This document shows, piece by piece, positions 7,375-13,194 of a DNA stretch of 13,194 nucleotides. This DNA is from Flavobacteriaceae bacterium. GTDB lineage: Bacteria; Bacteroidota; Bacteroidia; Flavobacteriales; Flavobacteriaceae. The first letter of the stretch is position 1. Each line of letters opens with the position of its first letter. The notes below the pieces were generated by a model. It was not told the origin of the DNA. It did no database searches and worked only from the letters and a program-made list of their open reading frames with translations. The translations under genes were made by a program, and so were the position numbers. The stretch covers positions 1-13,194 of the forward strand of contig JABSPN010000021.1 in assembly GCA_013214425.1 (NCBI GenBank), in the 5' to 3' direction.

Positions 7375-8859
7375 ATGAATTACAAGAGATATAAAATCAT
7401 TTTATATTTAATTGCGATTACTATAGTAGCAACTATTACTGTTCAGTTGTATTGGAATTACAGGAGTTATATTGGTAATAAGCATCGTATTTATAATGAA
7501 GTACAGCGTGCTTTAGATAAATCGGTTGAAGATTATTATGCCAATATTACTCGTGGCAGATTCATTACTTTTAGTAGCCCAGACTCTTTATTACACTTAG
7601 AACAAGACACTGTATTTCTAGACAAGCCGTTTAGAAGAGACATGAAACAGAAGATCGATAGTACACTTCAAAAAATTATCGCATCTGATTCTAGCAAAGC
7701 TATTTTCTTACAACCTAAAGGAAATCGCTTTCCTCAGTTTTTCAACATGGAAAAAAGAGCAAAAAGTATTGACAGTCTTATGTCTAAAGTCTATATATCT
7801 ATTAGTAGAGACACTTTTAATCTAGAAAAACTAGATTATATATTGTGTGAAAATTTAAAACGAAGAAGGTTAGATTTCAACTACGGGTTATCATTTAAAA
7901 GTCAGGATTACTATACTGGGGACAAAACTCAAAAATATTATTTAGAACGCCTTGTTGATGAAAAGACTTTTAAACAGAGCTTCGGAAAAAGAGCGATAAA
8001 ATCGAAGGCCAAGTCTAATTATATGAGTAGGAGTGCCAAACTTAATATTCATTATAAGGATATTTCACTGATTGCTTTCAGGAAAACACTTTCTGGAATT
8101 ATTATCTCACTAATTCTCTCACTGTGTGTCATTACTTCCTTAATATATTTACTAAGAGTGATTAAGAATCAGAAGCAAGTTGCTGAAATTAAGGACGACC
8201 TAATCAGTAATATCACCCATGAATTAAAAACTCCAATTACTACTATATCTGCGGCTATTCAGGCATTGGAAGCGTTTAGTGCTATTGATGACAAAGAAAA
8301 AACCAAGAAGTACCTTAAGGTCTCCAATGATCAAGTTGAAAAGCTCAACAAAATGGTCGAGAAGATTCTGGAAACAGCTACTCTGGATAGTGATAAACTA
8401 GTGCTTCAAAAAGAAAAACAAGATATTATTTCTATTGTCTCAGAAATAATTGACAAGTATCAAATGAATGGCTCTGGAAAGAACTTCAGTTTTGACACCA
8501 ACACAGAACCTATCGAATTGGCCATAGATGCTTTCCATTTAGAAAATGCTATCAACAATATTGTAGATAATGCTGTAAAATATGGAGGTGATTCTATTCG
8601 CATTAGTATTCAGGAGAAAGAAAATTCAGTAGTGATAAACTGTAAAGACAACGGCAATGGAATTGATAAAAAATCAAGAGATAAAATCTTTGACAAATTT
8701 TATCGAATTCCAACTGGAAATATACATAATGTAAAAGGCTTTGGTATTGGTTTATATTATACCAAACATATTATTGAAAAACACGGCGGAACAATTGTAG
8801 TAGATTCTGAAAAGGAAAAACACACTATCTTTACCATTACATTACCAAAGCATGACTGA
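7375..8859 (+). CDS. Sensor histidine kinase (RprX-like, no HAMP domain visible)
   Basis: The 494-residue inner-membrane kinase has transmembrane helix 1 at about residues 8-27, a periplasmic sensor region of about 210 residues (29-238) unlike any domain I recognise, and helix 2 at about 239-262. Only a short linker follows before the HisKA domain: SNITHELKTPITT with the phospho-acceptor His282. The catalytic ATPase domain shows the N box (NAINNIVDNAVKY, 391-403), G1 (DNGNGI, 425-430), F box (FDKFYRI) and G2 (GFGIGL, 455-460). All key residues are present, so it should be an active kinase. Helix 2 runs into the coiled linker without room for a typical HAMP domain. The gene overlaps the regulator gene by 8 bases, so the two are cotranslated partners. 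The signal is unknown; the divergent envelope operon suggests an outer-membrane or periplasmic cue. RprX is the closest named analogue I can offer, by architecture only. Confidence 0.93.
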   Translation: MNYKRYKIILYLIAITIVATITVQLYWNYRSYIGNKHRIYNEVQRALDKSVEDYYANITRGRFITFSSPDSLLHLEQDTVFLDKPFRRDMKQKIDSTLQKIIASDSSKAIFLQPKGNRFPQFFNMEKRAKSIDSLMSKVYISISRDTFNLEKLDYILCENLKRRRLDFNYGLSFKSQDYYTGDKTQKYYLERLVDEKTFKQSFGKRAIKSKAKSNYMSRSAKLNIHYKDISLIAFRKTLSGIIISLILSLCVITSLIYLLRVIKNQKQVAEIKDDLISNITHELKTPITTISAAIQALEAFSAIDDKEKTKKYLKVSNDQVEKLNKMVEKILETATLDSDKLVLQKEKQDIISIVSEIIDKYQMNGSGKNFSFDTNTEPIELAIDAFHLENAINNIVDNAVKYGGDSIRISIQEKENSVVINCKDNGNGIDKKSRDKIFDKFYRIPTGNIHNVKGFGIGLYYTKHIIEKHGGTIVVDSEKEKHTIFTITLPKHD

Positions 8860-9535
8860 TACAAAACACACCATATTGTTCGCCGAAGACGAACCTGCTT
8901 TACGGCAAATCATAAAAGAGAGCCTAGAATCTAAAGGTTTTGAGGTTATTTTCTGTAAAAATGGTGAAATAGCTTATCAGAAATACAAAAGCTTAGAACC
9001 TGAATTGTTGGTACTTGATGTCATGATGCCGTTAAAAGATGGTTTTACGTTAGCCAAGGAGATCAGGAGAGAAAATGAACATATTCCTATTATTTTCCTC
9101 ACAGCTAAATCTCAAACTAAAGATGTTGTTGATGGATTCGAATTAGGTGGTAATGATTACTTAAAAAAGCCTTTTAGTATTGAAGAATTAATTGTTCGCA
9201 TTAATGCACTTCTGAAAAGAAATAAGAGTAAAGATCAATTGAATGACATTCTACTTGGTCTTTATACTTTCGATTATAACAAACAAACTCTGACTATAAA
9301 AGATGATGTCACAAGTTTGACTCATAGAGAAGCAGAATTACTGTTTCACCTGTACAATCATAAAAATGATGTCTTAGACCGTACATTTGTTTTAAACAAA
9401 CTATGGGGCAATGACGACTTTTTTAACGCCCGTAGTATGGATGTATTTATTTCAAAACTGAGAAAGAAATTAAATCAGGACGAAAGTATTCAGATCGTGA
9501 ACGTTCGTGGATATGGTTATAAATTAATTTGCTAA
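8852..9535 (+). CDS. OmpR-family response regulator (RprY-like)
   Basis: The 227-residue cytosolic regulator has a receiver domain at residues 1-120. Its acidic pocket is Glu12-Asp13, the phospho-acceptor is Asp56 in LLVLDVMMP, the switch Thr is 84 (FLTAK), and Lys106 lies in YLKKPF. A winged-helix DNA-binding domain spans about 130-227, with SLTHREAELLFHLYNH, the recognition region RSMDVFISKLRKKL, and the C-terminal hairpin IVNVRGYGYKLI. It is complete and of normal length. The start overlaps the end of the kinase gene by 8 bases, so it is the cognate partner. The tandem 10-bp repeats at 7309-7338 are its most likely local target, giving autoregulation and control of the divergent GLPGLI/barrel operon; that link is inference. 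Confidence 0.95.
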   Translation: MTDTKHTILFAEDEPALRQIIKESLESKGFEVIFCKNGEIAYQKYKSLEPELLVLDVMMPLKDGFTLAKEIRRENEHIPIIFLTAKSQTKDVVDGFELGGNDYLKKPFSIEELIVRINALLKRNKSKDQLNDILLGLYTFDYNKQTLTIKDDVTSLTHREAELLFHLYNHKNDVLDRTFVLNKLWGNDDFFNARSMDVFISKLRKKLNQDESIQIVNVRGYGYKLIC

Positions 9536-9542
9536 ACGCCTT

Positions 9543-9550
9543 TAGTTTTG
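9543..9550 (+). promoter_or_regulatory. Candidate -7 element before the unrecognised secreted protein gene
   Basis: TAGTTTTG is an exact TAnnTTTG match between the regulator stop (9535) and the ATG at 9563. It would give a leader of only a few bases and could uncouple the downstream genes from the kinase operon. No well-spaced -33 element is visible. Confidence 0.4.
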
Positions 9551-9562
9551 TACATTGGCTGA

Positions 9563-10345
9563 ATGAAGCGGGTTGTTTTTCTCATCTTTCTATTTTTTCA
9601 ACTACATCTTGTTGCACAACAAGATTCTCTTCAGTTTAATTATGATAAAAAGGTTCTCTTAGAAACAGAACACTTTATTGGAACCGATAATTTTGATTAC
9701 ACTTATACGCTATCTAATAACGTTATTGAAAAAAAAGGACGGCAACGAGAATATGTATACAACAATATTCAGTTAGGAGAAGTTGAACATGTCGATATTA
9801 CAAACCCTTTAAAAATAGTTGCTTTTTATAAGGAACAGAATGCTGTTGTTATCCTGGATAATACCTTAAGTGAAATCACCATTATCAATTTTAATAGTAC
9901 TGAAGAATTCAAAAAGGTAAATCAAGCCACTTCAGCTTTTGATAATAATATTTGGGTGTTTAATGAAATTACTCAACAATTGGAATTGTATGACTATATC
10001 GAAGGAAATACATTGATTAGCAGCCTACCTTTTGATGAAACTACTGAAGACCAAAAAAGCAATTACAATTACTGTTGGCTCATTACAAAAAGCACTATTT
10101 ATTGTTATAATGCCTATGGAAGTATTGTGAGTGAAATTAAGAATGATGGATTTACCAATATTAAAATGCATCGCAATAATGCCATCTTATTTAAAGAAGA
10201 TTCTTTATCATATCTTAGTAATATTGATAATATTGAAAAAATTGAATTAGTCCCCCAAATTAGCATCAAAGATTTTTCAATAAATAACGAAACCTTGTAT
10301 ATTTACGATGGTGAATTTGTTCATCATTTTAAACTTTTAAAATAA
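9563..10345 (+). CDS. Unrecognised exported protein, possibly beta-propeller-like
   Basis: I do not recognise a named family for this 260-residue protein. It begins with a clear signal peptide (MKRVVFLIFLFFQLHLVAQQ), with no lipobox Cys, so a soluble periplasmic or secreted product is likely. The rest is a run of short hydrophobic strands separated by polar turns: LKIVAFYKEQNAVVILDN, EITIINFN, NNIWVFNE, LELYDY, CWLITKSTIYCYNAYGSIV, NAILFKEDSLSYLS, and a closing ETLYIYDGEFVHHFKLLK. The periodic pattern of inner strands ending in N/D turns suggests a partial propeller, but no canonical WD40 or NHL motif is present. It lies 27 bases after the response regulator and only 4 bases before the deoxynucleoside kinase, so translation with the latter is probably coupled. 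The function is unknown. Confidence 0.8.
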   Translation: MKRVVFLIFLFFQLHLVAQQDSLQFNYDKKVLLETEHFIGTDNFDYTYTLSNNVIEKKGRQREYVYNNIQLGEVEHVDITNPLKIVAFYKEQNAVVILDNTLSEITIINFNSTEEFKKVNQATSAFDNNIWVFNEITQQLELYDYIEGNTLISSLPFDETTEDQKSNYNYCWLITKSTIYCYNAYGSIVSEIKNDGFTNIKMHRNNAILFKEDSLSYLSNIDNIEKIELVPQISIKDFSINNETLYIYDGEFVHHFKLLK

Positions 10346-10349
10346 CAAC

Positions 10350-10964
10350 ATGCACGTTGCAATAGCTGGAAACATAGGGGCTGGGAAGACCACGCTAACA
10401 AAATTGCTTGCTAAACACTACAAATGGGAAGCACATTATGAAGACGTTGTAGACAATCCATATCTGGACGATTTCTATAACAAAATGGAGCGTTGGTCAT
10501 TCAATCTTCAAATTTATTTCCTGAATAGTCGATTCAGACAAATTCTTCAGATTAGAGAAAGTGGGAAAAAAATTATTCAGGATCGAACTATTTATGAAGA
10601 TGCTCATATTTTCGCTCCCAACCTGCATAGCATGGGGTTAATGACCAATAGAGATTTCGAAAACTATAAATCTTTATTTGAACTAATGGAATCACTTGTT
10701 CAGGGGCCAGACCTATTAATTTATTTAAGAAGTTCTATTCCTAACCTGGTTTCTCAGATTCATAAACGTGGTAGAGAGTATGAAAACTCTATCAGTATTG
10801 ACTACTTAAGTAAGTTAAATGAACGTTATGAAGAGTGGGTAAATTCATATACTAAGGGAAAACTTTTGGTAGTTGACGTAGATGACCTTAACTTTGTAGA
10901 CAATCCGGAAGACCTTGGAAGCATCATTAATAAAATTGATGCTGAGTTATACGGACTATTTTAA
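10350..10964 (+). CDS. Deoxynucleoside kinase
   Basis: The 204-residue cytosolic kinase phosphorylates deoxynucleosides with ATP for nucleotide salvage. The P-loop is GNIGAGKTT (7-15). YEDVVDNPYLDDFY follows with the substrate-contacting acidic residue. DRTIYED (78-84) is the family's conserved DR(T/S) motif with the catalytic or base-sensing region. RGREYE (140-145) is the LID arginine motif. Length and motif order match the bacterial dAdo/dGuo and Drosophila-type kinase family. Substrate preference cannot be fixed from sequence alone. It begins 4 bases after the preceding secreted-protein gene, which is a conserved-looking but functionally unexplained pairing. The start Met immediately precedes the first beta strand leading to the P-loop, so no upstream start is needed. 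Confidence 0.93.
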   Translation: MHVAIAGNIGAGKTTLTKLLAKHYKWEAHYEDVVDNPYLDDFYNKMERWSFNLQIYFLNSRFRQILQIRESGKKIIQDRTIYEDAHIFAPNLHSMGLMTNRDFENYKSLFELMESLVQGPDLLIYLRSSIPNLVSQIHKRGREYENSISIDYLSKLNERYEEWVNSYTKGKLLVVDVDDLNFVDNPEDLGSIINKIDAELYGLF

Positions 10965-10985
10965 TAAGATATTTGATTGAATAAT

Positions 10986-11633
10986 ATGAGTACGAAAGTA
11001 AACAAGAGGCCCAAACATAAGGGAACCACCTCATTATTTAAAAACCCCGTCTTAGAAAAATTATCACGTACACACATTTCTGTACCTTTAATTTTATTTA
11101 CTATTATTTCGGCAGGATGTATTTATTACGGAATTACGGAACACAAGTTTACCACATTAACCATGTGTTTGTTATTCTTCTCAGGTGTCGTTGTATTTAC
11201 TTTTATTGAGTATATCGTTCACCGATATGTGTACCATATCAAACCTAAAACACCAAAAATGAAGAAGTTCTCCTATACAGCCCATGGTGTACATCACGAA
11301 TACCCAAAAGACAAAACTCGTTTAGCTATGCCACCGCTATTAGCGATTATGGTTGCTACGGTTTTCTTTTTATTCTACAAAGCTTTAATGGGTAATTATG
11401 TCTACGGATTCTTAGCTGGATTCCTAATGGGCTATACTGGTTACTTATGTGTACACTTCTCTGTTCATGCATTTAAAGTACCAAATAATTTCTTAAAAAT
11501 ATTATGGCATCATCATGCCATTCATCACTACAGAGAGCCGAACAAAGCCTTTGGTGTCTCCTCACCGTTTTGGGATGTCGTATTCAATACGATGCCTACC
11601 AAATTGGAAGAAATTACAGACGATAATCATTAG
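10986..11633 (+). CDS. Membrane fatty acid hydroxylase / sterol desaturase superfamily protein
   Basis: The protein is an integral-membrane di-iron oxygenase of 215 residues from the ATG. The histidine clusters are complete and in order: HRYVYH (79-84), HGVHHEYP (100-107), HFSVH (157-161) and HHHAIHH (175-181). About four hydrophobic helices surround them (roughly 33-50, 56-75, 113-131, 136-156), with a basic N-terminus facing the cytosol. The spacing of the clusters is like yeast-type fatty acid 2-hydroxylases, so hydroxylation of fatty acyl chains of membrane lipids (including sulfonolipid or sphingolipid acyl chains known in this phylum) is the likeliest role; sterol chemistry is less likely in such a bacterium. 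A TTG at 10977 would add three residues, but the ATG at 10986 gives a natural start. It lies 21 bases after the kinase gene, and a strong terminator follows. Confidence 0.88.
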   Translation: MSTKVNKRPKHKGTTSLFKNPVLEKLSRTHISVPLILFTIISAGCIYYGITEHKFTTLTMCLLFFSGVVVFTFIEYIVHRYVYHIKPKTPKMKKFSYTAHGVHHEYPKDKTRLAMPPLLAIMVATVFFLFYKALMGNYVYGFLAGFLMGYTGYLCVHFSVHAFKVPNNFLKILWHHHAIHHYREPNKAFGVSSPFWDVVFNTMPTKLEEITDDNH

Positions 11634-11639
11634 AGATAA

Positions 11640-11670
11640 ATTCCCGACCAGCTGGTCGGGAATCTTTTTT
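11640..11670 (+). terminator. Strong rho-independent terminator between convergent genes
   Basis: ATTCCCGACC (11640-11649) and GGTCGGGAAT (11654-11663) form a perfect 10-bp stem around AGCT; because AGCT is self-complementary the whole 24 bases are a perfect palindrome. CTTTTTT follows on the plus strand, and the minus strand has only a weak TTTAT tract. It ends the run of plus-strand genes, and its T-tract touches the stop codon (11669-11671) of the convergent gene. Plus-strand use is firm; bidirectional use is possible. Confidence 0.9.
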
Positions 11671-12202
11671 ATAAGCCAATCAACTTTACTTTATTTTTTC
11701 CAATAAACTTGAACTGACCTCTTTTGGTTTGTTTGTTATTAAGTATTTTAGAGAAGTCTCCTTTTAATTCCTCCGGAACTTCAATAATAAGTTTTTCGAA
11801 ATATTGGTAAACGCCTTCTTCTGTTTTTTTGAAAGTATCCCCCTCTTCTCCTGAAGCGTAATAGTATAATTGACTATCAAGAGTCAACTTGAATTCATAA
11901 TCATCTGAAACTTTTTCTTTAGAAAGCACTTTGATGAGTTTGTGCTCATACATTGTTCCGTCAGATAAAGCAGAGCTAAGCTTAGTCTCTTCTATTTTCA
12001 AGGTATAAGTATATCCCCATTCATAGGCGAAACCCTCTAAAAAATCGACATGAACATCTAATGTTTTCAATACTAATCGTTTAAAGTGCTCATAGTTTTC
12101 AAAACTCATATAGGGTTCAAACGTGATGATTTTAGTTGGAATAGTTTGACTATAGCCAATTAAAGATGTAAGGATCAAGAAGTACCTAATAATCGTTTTC
12201 AT
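11669..12202 (-). CDS. Unrecognised exported protein, 177 residues
   Basis: I do not recognise the family. The chosen start (ATG at 12200-12202) puts a normal signal peptide at the N-terminus: MKTIIRYFLILTSLIGYSQ. The ATG at 12229 would add nine charged residues before it and is less likely. The mature part has an aromatic segment (EPYMSFENYEHFKRLVL, then LEGFAYEWGYTYTLKIEET), alternating strands (EFKLTLDSQLYYYASGEEGD), a helix (GVYQYFEKLIIEVPEELKGD) and a basic tail (KQTKRGQFKFIGKNKVKLIGL). No catalytic motif, lipobox or repeat is visible. The mixture suggests a small periplasmic alpha/beta protein. On the minus strand a near -7 element (CATTTTTG, seven of eight) lies about 30 bases upstream of the start. 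It is 62 bases downstream of the imelysin remnant and could once have been cotranscribed with it. Confidence 0.75.
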   Translation of the reverse strand: MKTIIRYFLILTSLIGYSQTIPTKIITFEPYMSFENYEHFKRLVLKTLDVHVDFLEGFAYEWGYTYTLKIEETKLSSALSDGTMYEHKLIKVLSKEKVSDDYEFKLTLDSQLYYYASGEEGDTFKKTEEGVYQYFEKLIIEVPEELKGDFSKILNNKQTKRGQFKFIGKNKVKLIGL

Positions 12203-12264
12203 TGAACGTGTTTTCTCTTTAGCAAACAAAAATGGTACCTAAGATAACATTAAAACCAACAAGA

Positions 12265-12999
12265 TTAATCCCCATCATTATCTGTTGAGGTAATAACAAT
12301 TGATAATATACTTTGTAAATCTACTGCAAATAAAATTCGTAATTCTTCTAGTTTTGTATGTAAGTTTTCTACCTCCGTAGGATGAGTTATTACTGCGTCA
12401 TATAAATTTCCCGGAACTGAATCGACAGCAGCTTTAACCTCATTAATTTTAATTTGAACCAAATCATTCAAATCATTGTTACCAATTATTGAAAACACAT
12501 AATCATTGATACCTAATCCAGAAGGATTATAATAAGCTTTTTCAATGCTTTCCATATTTGCTTTAATAATATCTAATGACGTATTACTGAAATATGCTTG
12601 GGTTAACTCAGGATTGATTACAGCTGAATTTTCTAATCCTGCAGGCTTTCCTACTTTGGTCACTTTTCCTGTGTCGACTAAGTTATGAAGTCCGTTAAAA
12701 TATCGATTAAAAGACCCTTGAATACCAGAAGAAGTATTATTAATAAAAGTATTGGCATAATCATCTCCAGTTGCAGACCAAATGTTTTGTAACCGATCTG
12801 TCTGCTCTTTTAAAAATTGAGAAGAAAACTTTAAAAAGTCTCTTCGATTTTGGGAATTAACAAACTCTGTATTGGTAGAGGATAAATCCGATTTAAATAA
12901 AAGGTATTCAATAGCTGCAATTGATTTAGCCTGTGGACTTAAAGACCCAACAAAGGTTTCCGTAATTTCTGCATTATTTGCAATAAAATCCTCTATAAA
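12265..12999 (-). pseudogene. Imelysin-like (M75) protein, 5'-truncated
   Basis: About 244 codons match the C-terminal two thirds of Bacteroidota imelysin-like proteins, which are exported helical proteins of the M75 peptidase-like/iron-regulated group, usually lipoproteins. Seen features are FIANNAEITETFVGS, AAIEYLLFKSDLSS (the region where classical imelysins carry the GxHxxE motif; the His is not present here), RRDFLKFSSQFLKEQTDRLQ, TFINNTSSGIQGSFNRYFNG, VGKPAGLENSAV, and the family-typical acidic end ITSTDNDGD. The first recognisable residues (IEDFIANN) begin near 12996. Before them the frame reads tyrosine/isoleucine-rich AT-tract translation, with no signal peptide, lipobox or N-terminal helical repeat. 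ATG codons upstream (for example 13098) lie in foreign-looking sequence. The gene is therefore cut at its 5' end, by insertion, rearrangement or misassembly. Family assignment is good. Confidence 0.8.
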
Positions 13000-13051
13000 A
13001 TATATATAGATATATAGTATATTTAAGATAAAATGAATCTTGAAATAATAA
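12991..13051. repeat. AT-rich (TA)n-like tract at the imelysin breakpoint
   Basis: Here 61 bases are nearly all A and T, with an imperfect TA/TATA microsatellite at 13000-13022 (TATATATAGATATATAGTAT). It separates the last imelysin-matching codon from the stop of the reverse-transcriptase-like tail. Read on the minus strand it lies directly 3' of that tail, where non-LTR retroelements often end in A-rich or short-repeat tails. The repeat is observed; the tail reading is inference. Confidence 0.5.
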
Positions 13052-13194
13052 TTAATAGAAGATAAATGGACTATCTTCTTTTTTTTGTAGCTCTGCAAAA
13101 AACTTTTCCTTTAACGTGTGTTTAAAGGTGTTTACACTGCCAGAAGATTTAACTCCGGAGGTCAGATTGTTCCACAATCTTGGTCCTACATATG
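13052..13194 (-). mobile_element. C-terminal fragment of a LINE/non-LTR-like reverse transcriptase protein
   Basis: On the minus strand the frame is open from the window edge (first full codon at 13192) to TAA at 13052-13054, giving 46 residues. It opens YVGPRLWNNLTSGVK, continues SSGSVNTFKHTLKEKFF, and ends AELQKKEDSPFIFY. The pattern G-P-x-L-W-N-x-L, then V/I-K, then S-x-x-x-F-K-x-x-L-K is the one I know from the C-terminal end of proteins encoded by animal LINE elements, just downstream of the reverse-transcriptase domain. No catalytic YxDD motif is visible because it would lie outside the window. The fragment has the same orientation as the imelysin remnant but a different frame. It could be a true insertion or a host-derived or chimeric contig end. 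Recognition rests on a short match. Confidence 0.5.

Noticed and set aside
10977..10985. TTG start for the fatty acid hydroxylase
   Set aside because: It adds three residues only; the ATG at 10986 is the natural start.
12203..12229. ATG at 12229 as start of the small exported protein
   Set aside because: It would place nine charged residues before a well-formed signal peptide beginning at 12202.
13000..13098. Coding start of the imelysin-like gene at 13098
   Set aside because: The residues from 13098 to about 13000 are a translation of the reverse-transcriptase-like tail in another frame plus the TA tract; no signal peptide or family match.
1..13194. CRISPR array, tRNA/rRNA, IS transposase, toxin-antitoxin or defence system
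   Set aside because: No regular repeat-spacer pattern, no cloverleaf or rRNA-like sequence, and no transposase, nuclease or toxin motifs in any frame I read.

Overview
The window looks like chromosomal DNA of a marine-type Flavobacteriaceae (Bacteroidota) bacterium. The evidence is AT-rich sequence, start codons without Shine-Dalgarno sites, TAnnTTTG-type -7 promoter elements, a GLPGLI-family protein paired with a carboxypeptidase-regulatory/TonB-type outer-membrane barrel, and an RprX/RprY-like two-component pair. No named species can be claimed from sequence alone.

Left region (1-3203, + strand): the C-terminal part of an AbgB-like M20 amidohydrolase cut by the window edge. It is followed by a decayed TolB-propeller/amidohydrolase gene (989-2591) carrying an apparent in-frame internal deletion, a frameshift and a nonsense codon. 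Next come a hairpin-rich intergenic repeat and a small secreted histidine phosphatase. A second hairpin element and a minus-strand terminator follow, at 3318-3447.

Centre (3426-9535): a minus-strand operon (GLPGLI protein, then a large outer-membrane beta-barrel) stands back to back with a plus-strand sensor kinase/response regulator pair. The 161-bp divergent promoter contains three tandem 10-bp repeats beginning GTTAA. Their position fits a response-regulator operator controlling the envelope operon, the kinase operon, or both. This is the best candidate for an undescribed regulatory circuit here.

Right of centre (9563-11670, + strand): an unrecognised secreted protein and a deoxynucleoside kinase follow the regulator closely, then a membrane fatty acid hydroxylase. 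The run ends in a strong palindromic terminator that also sits between convergent genes.

Right end (11669-13194, - strand): an unrecognised small exported protein and the C-terminal two thirds of an imelysin-like protein. The imelysin gene loses its 5' part at an AT-rich (TA)n-like tract around 12994-13051. Beyond that tract, in the same orientation but another frame, is the C-terminus of a protein resembling the tail of LINE/non-LTR reverse transcriptases. It is either a retroelement insertion or an assembly chimera, and is the most unexpected item in the window. I see no tRNA, rRNA, CRISPR array, IS element or defence system.
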